Shown: positions 1 through 8,670 of the stretch, piece after piece
How the letters are laid out: each line of letters opens with the position of its first letter
How positions within the stretch are numbered: the stretch's first letter is position 1
Source: an uncultured Psychrobacter sp.
GTDB taxonomy: Bacteria > Pseudomonadota > Gammaproteobacteria > Pseudomonadales > Moraxellaceae
Assembly (NCBI GenBank): GCA_947501045.1
Contig: CANMUI010000002.1
Coordinates: forward strand, 1 to 64,000
Direction of reading: 5' to 3'
Length of the DNA stretch: 64,000 nucleotides
Made by a program: the position numbers and the translations under genes
Notes under the pieces: model-generated
The model's input: the letters and a program-made list of their open reading frames with translations, nothing else
The model's database searches: none
What the model was told of the DNA's origin: nothing

Positions 1-72
1 GGCTCAACGATTGGTTCAGGCTCAACGATTGGTTCAGGCTCAACGATTGGTTCAGGCTCAACGATTGGTTCA
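1..72. repeat. Perfect 18-bp tandem repeat inside dnaX
   Basis: Four identical, contiguous 18-base units (GGCTCAACGATTGGTTCA on the plus strand) start at the window edge, so the true copy number is four or more. Read on the minus strand in the dnaX frame, each unit codes for Glu-Pro-Ile-Val-Glu-Pro. The repeats lie in the proline/acid-rich tau linker. Perfect identity at the DNA level points to recent expansion by slippage. Confidence 0.95.
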
Positions 73-1412
73 GGCTCTATAGCATTATTATCTAAAAAAT
101 AAGACTTACTTCCTCCTGCTTCGTAATCACCTGCCAAAGTATTGTCAATCAAACTTTGATCAATATCATTAGGTTCATCAGCACTACTAAGACTATCAAT
201 GCTATAGGGCTGCGGCTCATGGATAGTAGCAACATGTCCTGATTCTGTAGGAGTCGTAGAATCAAAAGTAGTAGTTTTTAAGTTATTAGAGGTATCAGTA
301 TCTAATATCTCATCAATTGGCAGTGGACGAAACGCTAATAAACGCAAGATACACATCTCAAGTGCTTGCATTGGTGTACTAGCCAGCTTAATACCTTCAC
401 GCGCCTGTACTACGATTTCATAATAAAGCTGCAACACATCAGGACTGATATGCTCTGCCAGCGCAGTAATGTTCTGCGCTTGAGCTTCATTAACGTTTAA
501 GGCAACCTCAGGTAGTAGCTGGGTCAATGCCAATTGATGCAAAAGCTCGGCAAGCCCATCAAACATACTGGTTGCATCAACCATTTGCGCGCGCATCTGT
601 TCGATATGAGTAGCGACCGCAGATTTATTATGGTTATAAATATCAGTAATTAAACGTACCAAGTCAGCCGCATCTATAAGGCCAAGCATGTCGTTAACCG
701 TGACATCATCAAGCGCTCCTTGACCAAAAGCAATCGCCTGATCGGTCAAGGATAAAGCATCACGTACCGAACCTTTGGCCGCGCTCGCCAGCTGCCAAAT
801 TGCTGGCTGCGTATAATCAACGTGTTCTTGAGCTAAGATACTGGACAAATGCTCACTGAGCAAGGTTTGCGGCAAGGGGCGCAGTACAAACTGCAAGCAG
901 CGTGAGATGATAGTAATCGGCAGCTTTTGCGGATCAGTAGTTGCTAACAAAAATTTGACGTGCTCGGGCGGCTCTTCTAGGGTTTTGAGTAGTGCATTGA
1001 AGCTGTGCGTCGACAGCATATGTACCTCATCAATCAGGTACACTTTATAGCGTCCCTGACTTGGTGCATAAGGCACATTGTCGAGGAGCTCGCGGGTGTC
1101 TTCGACCTTGGTACGCGAGGCGGCGTCGATCTCAATTAGATCAATAAATCGTCCTTGATCAATCGCCACACAGTTATCACAAACTCCGCAAGGCGTGCTG
1201 GTAACGCCCCTATCACAGTTTAAGCATTTGGCTAAAATACGCGCGATAGTAGTCTTGCCGACGCCGCGCGTACCTGTGAACAAATAGGCATGATGCAAGC
1301 GATTATAGTCAATCGCGTTGATGAGCGCCTGCGAGACATGCGTCTGCCCGATCAGTTCATGGAAATTTTTGGGACGGTATTTACGCGCGAGGACTTGATA
1401 TTGCTGCGACAT
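1..1412 (-). CDS. dnaX: DNA polymerase III subunit gamma/tau (partial, C-terminus beyond window)
   Basis: This is the clamp-loader ATPase of the replicative polymerase. Translating the minus strand from the ATG at 1412 gives at least 470 open codons running off the window edge. Walker A GTRGVGKTT lies at residues 47-55. Zinc ligands Cys66, Cys75, Cys78 and Cys81 follow, then Walker B ending in LIDEVH near 131 and a sensor-1 SRC motif, all matching the DnaX AAA+ domain. After about residue 370 the protein turns into an acidic, low-complexity tau-type linker. That linker ends, at the edge, in perfect EPIVEP repeats. No A6G-type slippage heptamer is visible in the part present, so a frameshifted gamma form cannot be judged. 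Family assignment is very secure; full length is unknown. Confidence 0.96.
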   Translation of the reverse strand, partial: MSQQYQVLARKYRPKNFHELIGQTHVSQALINAIDYNRLHHAYLFTGTRGVGKTTIARILAKCLNCDRGVTSTPCGVCDNCVAIDQGRFIDLIEIDAASRTKVEDTRELLDNVPYAPSQGRYKVYLIDEVHMLSTHSFNALLKTLEEPPEHVKFLLATTDPQKLPITIISRCLQFVLRPLPQTLLSEHLSSILAQEHVDYTQPAIWQLASAAKGSVRDALSLTDQAIAFGQGALDDVTVNDMLGLIDAADLVRLITDIYNHNKSAVATHIEQMRAQMVDATSMFDGLAELLHQLALTQLLPEVALNVNEAQAQNITALAEHISPDVLQLYYEIVVQAREGIKLASTPMQALEMCILRLLAFRPLPIDEILDTDTSNNLKTTTFDSTTPTESGHVATIHEPQPYSIDSLSSADEPNDIDQSLIDNTLAGDYEAGGSKSYFLDNNAIEPEPIVEPEPIVEPEPIVEPEPIVE

Positions 1413-1531
1413 AGCTATCCATTCTGCCAAGTGATTAAAGGACTTATTTTATAATAATTTCTATAACGTTAATTCTAAATGATTGTTTGTAAGACAGTAG
1501 TTTTAAGTGACTCTTTTTAAGTTCTTATTAT

Positions 1532-1560
1532 AGCAAAAAGCCAGACACATGCGCTGGCTT
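1532..1560 (-). terminator. Rho-independent terminator of lysS
   Basis: An inverted repeat AAGCCAG/CTGGCTT (1538-1544 and 1554-1560) is followed on the minus strand by a run of T. It lies about 75 bases past the lysS stop and before dnaX, which therefore probably has its own promoter in 1413-1531. Confidence 0.8.
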
Positions 1561-1634
1561 CTTACCAATCAAACGATGATCCTACTATAAATACGTTCAA
1601 TAAAAGATACTAGTGACCATTAAAAATCAATTCA

Positions 1635-3185
1635 TTAGTCTTCAATTTTGCGGCGCATATGTGGGAACAAAATCACATCGCGAATACTGGCCGAATCAGT
1701 AAATAGCATCACTAAACGATCAATGCCAATGCCCTCACCCGCTGTAGGCGGTAAGCCATAAGACAAAGCTTCGATATAGTCTTCGTCAAAATGCATAGCT
1801 TCTACATCCCCGGCGTCTTTTTCAGCGACTTGACCACGGAAGCGCTCTGCTTGATCGGCAGGATCGTTGAGTTCGCTAAAGCCATTGGCCAGCTCGCGAC
1901 CGCCAATAAACAGCTCAAAGCGATCGGTAATCTCAGGATTGTCATCATTACGGCGCGCAAGCGGTGACGTCTCCGCTGGATATTCAGTAATAAAGGTAGG
2001 CTGACGCAATTGGTGTTCAGCGGTTTCTTCAAAAATAATAGTTATAAGCTTACCCACACCAAAGACGTCGTTCACAGGCTGGTGTAGCGTATTAGCAACA
2101 TAATCAGCTAGGTAATCACGATCATCAATCCGCGCCATATCGAAGTTTTCAGCATATTTCTCGATCGCGTCACTCATTGTTAAACGCTCAAACGGCGCTT
2201 TTAGGCTGATGGTTTCACCTTGATAAGTCAGCTCAGTAGTACCTAATATATCTTGCGCCAACTCGTTGAATAAGCGCTCAGTTAAATCCATCAAATCATG
2301 ATAATCAGCGTATGCTTGATAAAATTCAATCATGGTAAATTCAGGATTATGCCGCGTCGATACGCCCTCATTACGGAAACTACGGTTAATCTCAAATACC
2401 TTTTCAAAGCCGCCAATCACTAAGCGTTTAAGATATAATTCAGGTGCAATACGTAAGTATAGTGGCATATCTAAAGCGTTATGATGGGTGACAAACGGAC
2501 GTGCTACTGCCCCGCCTGGTATCGGATGCATCATCGGCGTTTCAACTTCCATGAAACGCTCATTCAGCATAAATTTGCGAATACCGCTAATGACTTGACT
2601 GCGAACCACAAAAGTATCGCGTGTGGTCTCATTGGTCATCAAATCTAGATGACGACTGCGATAGCGTGCTTCGATGTCTGCTAAACCATGAAACTTATTA
2701 GGCATTGGGCGTAGTGATTTCGTAAGCAATTGAAAATCTTCGATATGCACATATAGATCGCCTTTGCCAGAGCGTCCTATAAACCCAGAGACCCCAACGA
2801 TATCGCCTAAGTCCAGTGATTTGATGCTAGCTAGCGTCTCTGCGTCCAGCTCTTTACGAGCAACATATAACTGAATACGTCCCGTCATGTCTTGGATAAC
2901 AATAAACGAACCACGATTCAGCATTACGCGACCTGCTACATTGACTTGCGTCTTGTCGCCATTCGCCGCTTTTTCTTCAATCTCTTGTTTGCTCACGCCT
3001 TCAAAAGCGCTTTGCAAATCGGCAGCATAGTCAGTGCGCTTAAACTGATTGGGATAAGGCTGCTTACCCGAAGCGGTAATATCATCAAGCTTAGCTTGCA
3101 GCTGAGCAATAAGCTCATTGGCCTCTTCTAAAGTGGGTGCTTGTTCTTCTTGAGCTTGATTGTTTTGATTGTTGGGCTTTGACAT
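1635..3185 (-). CDS. lysS: Lysine--tRNA ligase, class II
   Basis: The enzyme charges tRNA-Lys with lysine in the cytoplasm. The 516 residues compare with about 505 in E. coli. An N-terminal OB-fold anticodon-binding domain spans roughly residues 75-160. It is followed by the class II catalytic core with motif 2 (FEINRSFRNEG, then RHNPEFTMIEFYQAY) and motif 3 (GEGIGIDRLVMLFTD) near the C-terminus. The first 30 residues are Asn/Gln/Glu-rich and not part of the fold. The start is the only ATG ahead of the conserved region; its ribosome-binding site is weak (GAG). prfA lies upstream on the same strand, 114 bases away, and a terminator follows, so lysS may be co-transcribed with prfA. Confidence 0.97.
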   Translation of the reverse strand: MSKPNNQNNQAQEEQAPTLEEANELIAQLQAKLDDITASGKQPYPNQFKRTDYAADLQSAFEGVSKQEIEEKAANGDKTQVNVAGRVMLNRGSFIVIQDMTGRIQLYVARKELDAETLASIKSLDLGDIVGVSGFIGRSGKGDLYVHIEDFQLLTKSLRPMPNKFHGLADIEARYRSRHLDLMTNETTRDTFVVRSQVISGIRKFMLNERFMEVETPMMHPIPGGAVARPFVTHHNALDMPLYLRIAPELYLKRLVIGGFEKVFEINRSFRNEGVSTRHNPEFTMIEFYQAYADYHDLMDLTERLFNELAQDILGTTELTYQGETISLKAPFERLTMSDAIEKYAENFDMARIDDRDYLADYVANTLHQPVNDVFGVGKLITIIFEETAEHQLRQPTFITEYPAETSPLARRNDDNPEITDRFELFIGGRELANGFSELNDPADQAERFRGQVAEKDAGDVEAMHFDEDYIEALSYGLPPTAGEGIGIDRLVMLFTDSASIRDVILFPHMRRKIED

Positions 3186-3299
3186 AGAATTCTCAAAATT
3201 AATGGATTTAATTTATTTTAGAAATTATTAAAAGTTGTTAGACTTATTAAATTAGGTAATGCTCATTTTTATAAACTTCAATCAAATTTACTTATGCTT

Positions 3300-4388
3300 C
3301 TACTCACCACCAATACTCGCCATCAGATCCGCTTGATGCTCACGCAACAAAGCATCTAGCAGCTCATCTAAATCACCTTCCATAATGGAATCAAGCTTAT
3401 AAAGGGTTAGATTAATACGGTGATCGGTCATGCGCCCTTGCGGGAAATTATAAGTGCGGATACGCTCACTGCGATCGCCACTACCGACTAGGTCACGGCG
3501 GATAGAGTCTGCCACATCGACTTGCGCTTGTACTTTGGCTTGCTGAATTTTGGAGATCAGCATTTTCATCGCTTTATCACGGTTTTTATGCTGGCTACGC
3601 TCTTGTTGACACTCGACTACTGTCCCCGTTGGAATGTGGGTCAAACGTACCGCAGAATCGGTAGTGTTGACGTGCTGACCACCCGCGCCACTTGAGCGAA
3701 AGGTATCCATTTTGATATCAGCAGGGTTGAGATCAACGGTATCATCAATCTCAACCTCAGGCATGACAGCAACGGTACAGGCTGAGGTGTGCACGCGGCC
3801 TTGGCTTTCGGTTTCGGGCACACGCTGGACACGGTGCGCCCCTGATTCAAACTTCAAACGACCATAAACGCTATTGCCGGATATACGGCTGATGATCTCT
3901 TTATAACCGCCATGTTCGCCTTCATTAGCTGATAATACCTCTATCGTCCAGCCTTGATTCTGCGCGTACTTTTGATACATGCGAAACAGATCACCTGAAA
4001 ATATCGCCGCTTCATCACCGCCGGTACCCGCTCTAATCTCCAAAAATGCTGGCACTTTGTCATTGGGATCTTTGGGCAGCATCATGACGTTAAGCTCTTC
4101 TTCCATATTGCCAATGGCCGCTTGAGCACTGTCAATCTCGTCCTGCATCATCTCTTTCATCTCAGGATCTGACGCATCCATAAGCATAGCTTCGGCATCA
4201 GCCTGATCGGTTTCAGCCTGTACGTAGTTTTGCCACAAAGTGGTGATATCCATCAAGTCACTGTGTTCAACCGATAGTTCACGGAATTTATTATTATCGC
4301 TAATGACATCAGGATCGGATAGCAACGCGGTGACCTCTTCATAACGGTCTACCATTTGGTCTAAGCGCAAGCGCAAGGATTCTTTCAT
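3300..4388 (-). CDS. prfA: Peptide chain release factor 1
   Basis: RF1 recognises UAA and UAG and triggers hydrolysis of peptidyl-tRNA on the ribosome. The 362-residue length matches the family (360 in E. coli). The GGQ catalytic loop SGAGGQHVNTTDSAVR sits near residue 235. The stop-codon recognition site is a PxT tripeptide, here Pro-Glu-Thr in VPETESQGRVHTSACTVA, where E. coli has Pro-Ala-Thr. RF2 would have Ser-Pro-Phe, so this is RF1 and not prfB. No hemA or prmC lies next to it, unlike in enterobacteria. It may form a two-gene unit with lysS. Confidence 0.97.
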   Translation of the reverse strand: MKESLRLRLDQMVDRYEEVTALLSDPDVISDNNKFRELSVEHSDLMDITTLWQNYVQAETDQADAEAMLMDASDPEMKEMMQDEIDSAQAAIGNMEEELNVMMLPKDPNDKVPAFLEIRAGTGGDEAAIFSGDLFRMYQKYAQNQGWTIEVLSANEGEHGGYKEIISRISGNSVYGRLKFESGAHRVQRVPETESQGRVHTSACTVAVMPEVEIDDTVDLNPADIKMDTFRSSGAGGQHVNTTDSAVRLTHIPTGTVVECQQERSQHKNRDKAMKMLISKIQQAKVQAQVDVADSIRRDLVGSGDRSERIRTYNFPQGRMTDHRINLTLYKLDSIMEGDLDELLDALLREHQADLMASIGGE

Positions 4389-4554
4389 AAAAGGACTTTT
4401 ATCTAAATTAAGGAAAATAAGAACGCAATTATAGCAAATTTTCGCAGGGAAATTAAAACTGCTAGGTAAACTTAACGCTTATATCGTCTAACGATGCCGG
4501 ATAATACTAAACCGTATAGTTAATTGAAAATAAAACTATTATATGGATTTAACT

Positions 4555-4633
4555 GTGCTACTGGTATAAATTTTCCTTGCTGGCTGTTTACATGAATTTC
4601 ACAGAGGCTGCGCAAAATTCATCCCAGTAACAC
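4555..4633. repeat. Candidate small palindromic (MITE/REP-like) element
   Basis: The two ends are inverted copies of each other: GTGCTACTGGTATAAATTTT at the left, and GTGTTACTGGGATGAATTTT when the right end is read on the minus strand (16 of 20 identical). Inside lies a perfect 8-bp stem, ATGAATTT at 4592-4599 with AAATTCAT at 4615-4622. No second copy was noticed in this window, so the repeat nature is an inference from symmetry alone. Confidence 0.4.
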
Positions 4634-4686
4634 TATATTCTTTTTAAAGTGCATCGACTATAGTGTCAGTTCTATTATAAAGCCAT

Positions 4687-4720
4687 AAAAAATAGCCAAG
4701 ATTGCTCTTAGCTATTTTTT
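4687..4720 (-). terminator. Rho-independent terminator of the FabH-like gene
   Basis: A near-perfect hairpin has outer arms AAAAAATAGC and GCTATTTTTT and inner arms AAGA/TCTT around TTGC, flanked by A and T runs on both sides. It lies 44 bases past the stop of the minus-strand gene and could work in both directions. Confidence 0.88.
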
Positions 4721-4763
4721 GAATTAACTGAGTTTTTGATTAACTGGTTACTTATAAATACTT

Positions 4764-5909
4764 TTAAACTTTACGTACCAGCACCGATCCAATTGAATAA
4801 CCAGCACCAAATGAGCAAATCACACCTAAATCACCTGATTCAAGCTGATCTTTATAGCGATGAAAAACCACCATCGGACTCGATGAGCTGGTATTGGCAA
4901 ACTCGTCAATAACGCTTGGTACAATAGCTTTGTCTGCCTCTTTACCCATTACCGTACGCAAGATGAGATCAAGCATATTGGCATTGGCTTGGTGGAGCCA
5001 CATCATTTTGACCTCACTCGTCTCCAAATCATTTTCTTTTAAGTGCTCAATAATGATTTCGGACACCTTAGGGCAGACCTCACGAAAGACTTTACGGCCA
5101 TTTTGCAAAAACAGCTTGTCGGTTACTGGCTCTTTGATATCGGGATACATTTTGGTATTGGCTGCCAAGAACTCTGAGCGATCCATAAAGCCGTATTCGT
5201 TTTTGATATTGGTTGAGAATTCAGTAAAGAGCTTAGAATTTATAATCTCGTAACCTTTAGGTTCATCCAATTCTTCAACGATACAGGCAGTCGCCACGTC
5301 ACCGAAGATAAAGTGGCTATCACGATTACGCCAGTTCAGATGCGCCGAGGTAATCTCAACGTTAACCACAGCAATGCGCTTAGCAAGGCCAGTTACGATA
5401 GAGCCATGTGCTTGTGATAGCCCAAAAGTCGCCGCGCTACAAGCGACGTTCATATCATAAGCATAACCGCCGACCATACCGATCTCTTTTTGAATCTCAA
5501 TAGCGACGGCAGGATAAGTGCGCTGAAAATTTGAACAAGCAAGGATAATACCGTCCAAATCATTAGCTTCAAGTCCAGCATCTTTTAGAGCGTCTTTAAG
5601 CGCTGCGGCTCCCATCTCCGCCATGACGGATAGCTCCTCGCCCAAGTTACGATAAGCGATAACGGGTGCCATAATCTCCGGATCCAAAATACCGTCTTTT
5701 TCCATCACATAACGTGATTTGATGCCGGAGACTTTTTCGATAAATTCAGCCGATGAATGCTCAAGTGCAGGGATAGTACCGCCAGCTATCTCGTCGGCAT
5801 GTTTTTCATTGTAGTTATCAACGTACTGGTTAAAGGATTCAACCAGCTCTTCGTTACTAATACTATAAGGGGGAATATACAGGCCAGTGCCGGTAATACA
5901 AGTCGTCAT
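4764..5909 (-). CDS. Beta-ketoacyl-ACP synthase III family protein (FabH-like)
   Basis: This thiolase-fold condensing enzyme would join an acyl-CoA primer with malonyl-ACP to start or feed fatty-acid synthesis. The catalytic triad is visible: Cys157 in NVACSAATFG, His in WLHQANANM near residue 308, and Asn in FANTSSSS near 343. At 381 residues it is longer than classical FabH (about 320) and resembles the 370-380-residue type, such as P. aeruginosa PA3286, reported to use C8-CoA from beta-oxidation. That substrate is an inference from family resemblance. The start is supported by AAGGAAG seven bases upstream. It stands alone, away from other fab genes, which suits an auxiliary enzyme. Confidence 0.85.
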   Translation of the reverse strand: MTTCITGTGLYIPPYSISNEELVESFNQYVDNYNEKHADEIAGGTIPALEHSSAEFIEKVSGIKSRYVMEKDGILDPEIMAPVIAYRNLGEELSVMAEMGAAALKDALKDAGLEANDLDGIILACSNFQRTYPAVAIEIQKEIGMVGGYAYDMNVACSAATFGLSQAHGSIVTGLAKRIAVVNVEITSAHLNWRNRDSHFIFGDVATACIVEELDEPKGYEIINSKLFTEFSTNIKNEYGFMDRSEFLAANTKMYPDIKEPVTDKLFLQNGRKVFREVCPKVSEIIIEHLKENDLETSEVKMMWLHQANANMLDLILRTVMGKEADKAIVPSVIDEFANTSSSSPMVVFHRYKDQLESGDLGVICSFGAGYSIGSVLVRKV

Positions 5910-6185
5910 GATAAGCTTCCTTGTCTACTACTGTTGCGCTTATGAATAAGCATAAGGGAGGATGGATAAGAATTAAATAGGGATCTAAATTCAGTGAATA
6001 TCTGTAAACTTAAAACCAATGCCTTTATTATGCCTGAATATTATTATTTTTCTAATAGTTTGTTACAAATAATTCGCTCTGAGTCACTGACTGATAGAGA
6101 CTAAACTATTTTTATGTTACCTGCGCTATAATCAGTAAAATTTAACCTCTTTAGTTACCGTCGAAAATAACAGTTAGGAATACTA

Positions 6186-6899
6186 ATGACAGAGACTTTT
6201 AACTGGCTATTTGGACAATATGCCGATTACTCTATGCTATTTATCGGACTTGAACTTATTGCCGTGATATTTGGTGTGGCCAGTGTATTGCTTGCCCGCA
6301 AGCTTAGTGTGCTGGTATTCCCTGTGGGACTGGTGAGTACAGCGATCTTCGTTTATCTATTATGGAAGTGGCAGCTGTTTGGCGATATGTTTATCAATGC
6401 TTATTATACAGCGATGGGTTTATATGGCTGGTTTAATTGGTCAAAAAACAAACATAAAGGGCAAGATAGTAGTAACGAAACTAGCCTGCAAGATGAGATT
6501 AGTATTGAGCATATCTCAGCAAACGATATACCAGTGATGGCGTTGTTGTCTATCGCTACTGTTGGTTTTGTAGCCTTGGTTTACTATTTCCGTCCAGTTA
6601 TCAACAATAACTTTAGCTTTGATGGCGTAGTGCTTGGGCTGCATTTGTTTACTTGGGTCGATTATACCGATATGCTAACTACTGCGCTGTTTTTGATAGC
6701 CATGTGGTTGATGGCAAGCCGCAAGATAGAACACTGGCTGCTTTGGATAGTTGCTGATGCGATCTCAGTACCGTTATATTTTTATAAAGGTTTTACCTTC
6801 ACCGCACTACAGTACGTTGTGTTCACTCTTATCGCAATATGGGCTTATTATGAATGGCAACGACGCTACCGCATTCAATTTGATGCAGCATACGCCTAA
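6186..6899 (+). CDS. pnuC: Nicotinamide riboside transporter PnuC
   Basis: PnuC carries nicotinamide riboside across the inner membrane, with trapping by phosphorylation inside. The 237 residues form about seven hydrophobic helices. The family signature WxxYGWxxW appears as MGLYGWFNWSKN near residue 80, and DAISVPLYFYKG occurs near 200. A charged loop at about 85-115 separates the helix groups. AGGA lies eight bases before the ATG, and a TATAAT -10-like hexamer sits at 6127-6132. It overlaps the following NadR-type kinase gene, which fits a transporter-kinase operon. No NAD+ or thiamine riboswitch was recognised upstream. Confidence 0.93.
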   Translation: MTETFNWLFGQYADYSMLFIGLELIAVIFGVASVLLARKLSVLVFPVGLVSTAIFVYLLWKWQLFGDMFINAYYTAMGLYGWFNWSKNKHKGQDSSNETSLQDEISIEHISANDIPVMALLSIATVGFVALVYYFRPVINNNFSFDGVVLGLHLFTWVDYTDMLTTALFLIAMWLMASRKIEHWLLWIVADAISVPLYFYKGFTFTALQYVVFTLIAIWAYYEWQRRYRIQFDAAYA

Positions 6900-7452
6900 A
6901 TCCGTTTTTAAAGTTGCGATTTTAGGAGCAGAAAGTACAGGCAAAACTACTTTATGCCGTGATTTGGCCGCGCATTTTGACAGTTTGTGGGTACCAGAAT
7001 ACATGCGTACTTATTTGCAAGCCAAGTGGGATAACAAGCAACTAACCTGTACATGGGAGGATCTATTGCCTATTGCTGAAGGTCAAATAAAGCTTGAAAA
7101 CCGCTTAGCCAAACAGACAGCACAAGTCTTGCAAAACTCTAACCAACAAAAATATCTATTCTGTGATACCAGCCTGTTTGAGTTGATGGTTTATGCCAAC
7201 TGGTATTACGGTGATTGTCCTAATACTTTAAAAGAAGCGGCGCTGGCGCATCATTATGACTTAATCTTATTGACCGAAGTTGATATTCCATGGGTTGCTG
7301 ACGACTTGCGGGATAGCCCGCACCAACGTGGGGAGATAAGTGCGTATTTTGAGAGTCAATTAAGTGTTCATAATAAAAAATTTAAGCAGATTGGTGGTAC
7401 TAGACAAGAGAGAGTCTGGCAAGTAATTGAAATTCTAATATTACTAAATTGA
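6850..7452 (+). CDS. NadR-type ribosylnicotinamide kinase (AAA-family ATPase)
   Basis: The protein corresponds to the C-terminal kinase domain of NadR and should convert nicotinamide riboside to NMN using ATP. Walker A GAESTGKTTL is near the N-terminus. DTSLFELMVYANWYYGDCP and TEVDIPWVADDLRDSPHQR are typical of the NadR kinase family. It lacks the N-terminal HTH and NMN adenylyltransferase domains of enterobacterial NadR, so it is a stand-alone kinase. The start is uncertain: ATG 6850 (200 residues, 50-base overlap with pnuC) or ATG 6883 (189 residues, 17-base overlap); neither has a clear Shine-Dalgarno. Overlap with pnuC implies translational coupling. Confidence 0.86.
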   Translation: MNGNDATAFNLMQHTPKSVFKVAILGAESTGKTTLCRDLAAHFDSLWVPEYMRTYLQAKWDNKQLTCTWEDLLPIAEGQIKLENRLAKQTAQVLQNSNQQKYLFCDTSLFELMVYANWYYGDCPNTLKEAALAHHYDLILLTEVDIPWVADDLRDSPHQRGEISAYFESQLSVHNKKFKQIGGTRQERVWQVIEILILLN

Positions 7453-7543
7453 ATGATATTTTTGCTTAGGCTATTTAGTTATATTATATAGCTGCTATTA
7501 TCTATCGTACTACCGATTGCTAAAGCCTTACTAGGAATAACTT

Positions 7544-8497
7544 TTGAAAGCCTCTATCTACACGATTATTGCTCTTATAGCCTTTGCCGCTAATTCCCTA
7601 CTTTGTAGAATGGCATTGTCCGAGAACTATATTGATCCTTGGAATTTTACTATCATTCGTCTACTTGGCGGTGCTATCTGCTTAGTTATTATTATGTTTC
7701 TGCATGAACAGCGCATAAAAAACCAAAACAAAGATGACGAAAATAATAACAATGCTGATGTCCCTGTTGTCTTAAGCAAACGAATTTCAAATGAGCAGAT
7801 TTTAAGTGATAAAGGCAGTTGGCTTAGTAGTTTCAGCTTGGTGGCTTATGCGCTTTGCTTCTCGCTTGCCTATGTCGAGCTGGATACCGGAACAGGCGCG
7901 CTTATCCTGTTCGCAGCGGTACAGTTTACAATGATTGGTTGGGGTATTTATCAAAAAGAGCAATTAAGCTTAATACAATGGGCCGCTCTTGTTGTAGCCT
8001 TTGCAGGTTTTATTTATCTGATGCTGCCTTCGGCGACAGTGCCCTCGTTATTCGGAGCAATAATCATGATGACAAGTGGCATTGCTTGGGGTATTTATAG
8101 TGTGCGCGGCAAGGCTTGTGTATCGCCGCTACGAGCTACAGGTTTTAATTTCATCAGAAGCCTAGTCGCCCTTCCCTTACTTTTGCTAGCAGGAATAACT
8201 TACTTAGCAGATATCAATATACAAGGTATACTACTAGCTGGCGTGTCAGGCGCAATCACCTCTGGCATCGGCTATAGTATTTGGTACATCGCCATGCCGC
8301 TCCTAAAAAGTACTCAAGCTGCAGTAGTACAATTTTGTGTGCCGATATTAGCCGCCATTGCAGGTGTGCTATTTTTATCTGAAGCGCTGACACTACGTTT
8401 TATCATAGCAAGTACGGTAATTTTAGGCGCAGTATTGGTGTTCGTTTTAAACAAGCATATCCTTAAATCTCCTACTCGAGTCAAAATCGTCAACTAA
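7544..8497 (+). CDS. EamA/DMT-family transporter (10 membrane helices)
   Basis: This is a drug/metabolite-type exporter in the inner membrane; the substrate is unknown. The 317 residues fall into two EamA halves, the second beginning near residue 165 (SLFGAIIMMTSGIAWGIYSVRGK) and ending with the usual SGIGYSIWYIAMPLLKSTQAA and PILAAIAGVLFLSEALT. A hydrophilic Asn/Asp-rich loop lies at about 55-90. The start is TTG at 7544, chosen because AGGA at 7533-7536 is well spaced and the first helix begins immediately. It is 91 bases downstream of the NadR-type kinase and may share its transcript. Confidence 0.87.
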   Translation: MKASIYTIIALIAFAANSLLCRMALSENYIDPWNFTIIRLLGGAICLVIIMFLHEQRIKNQNKDDENNNNADVPVVLSKRISNEQILSDKGSWLSSFSLVAYALCFSLAYVELDTGTGALILFAAVQFTMIGWGIYQKEQLSLIQWAALVVAFAGFIYLMLPSATVPSLFGAIIMMTSGIAWGIYSVRGKACVSPLRATGFNFIRSLVALPLLLLAGITYLADINIQGILLAGVSGAITSGIGYSIWYIAMPLLKSTQAAVVQFCVPILAAIAGVLFLSEALTLRFIIASTVILGAVLVFVLNKHILKSPTRVKIVN

Positions 8498-8670
8498 ACA
8501 GATTAAAAGTTATTAAAAAGTTGTCTAAATAATACAGTTTATAAATAATACCTCGAAACATTTTAGCTACTAAACTAATGTTAATCTACAACGATGATTT
8601 ATAGTTATCCTTGTAAGATACGCTTTTAAGCTTCAAACCATCTATTTATTAAAAATAATTGAGGACTATT

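Larger units (their letters stand above)
4389..4763. other. Intergenic region with palindromic element and terminator
   Basis: This 375-base stretch separates prfA from the FabH-like gene, both on the minus strand, so it should hold the prfA promoter and the end of the upstream transcript. It contains an imperfect 79-bp palindromic element (4555-4633) and a strong terminator hairpin (4687-4720). I see no open reading frame with coding character. Confidence 0.7.

Noticed and set aside
1..72. Possible CRISPR array
   Set aside because: Units are only 18 bases, contiguous and without spacers, and they lie in frame within dnaX.
2892..3131. 79-codon open frame on the plus strand inside lysS
   Set aside because: It is fully antisense to a strongly conserved gene and shows no family features or ribosome-binding site.
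3300..4388. prfB with a programmed frameshift
   Set aside because: The recognition tripeptide is of the PxT type, not SPF, and the frame is continuous, so it is RF1.
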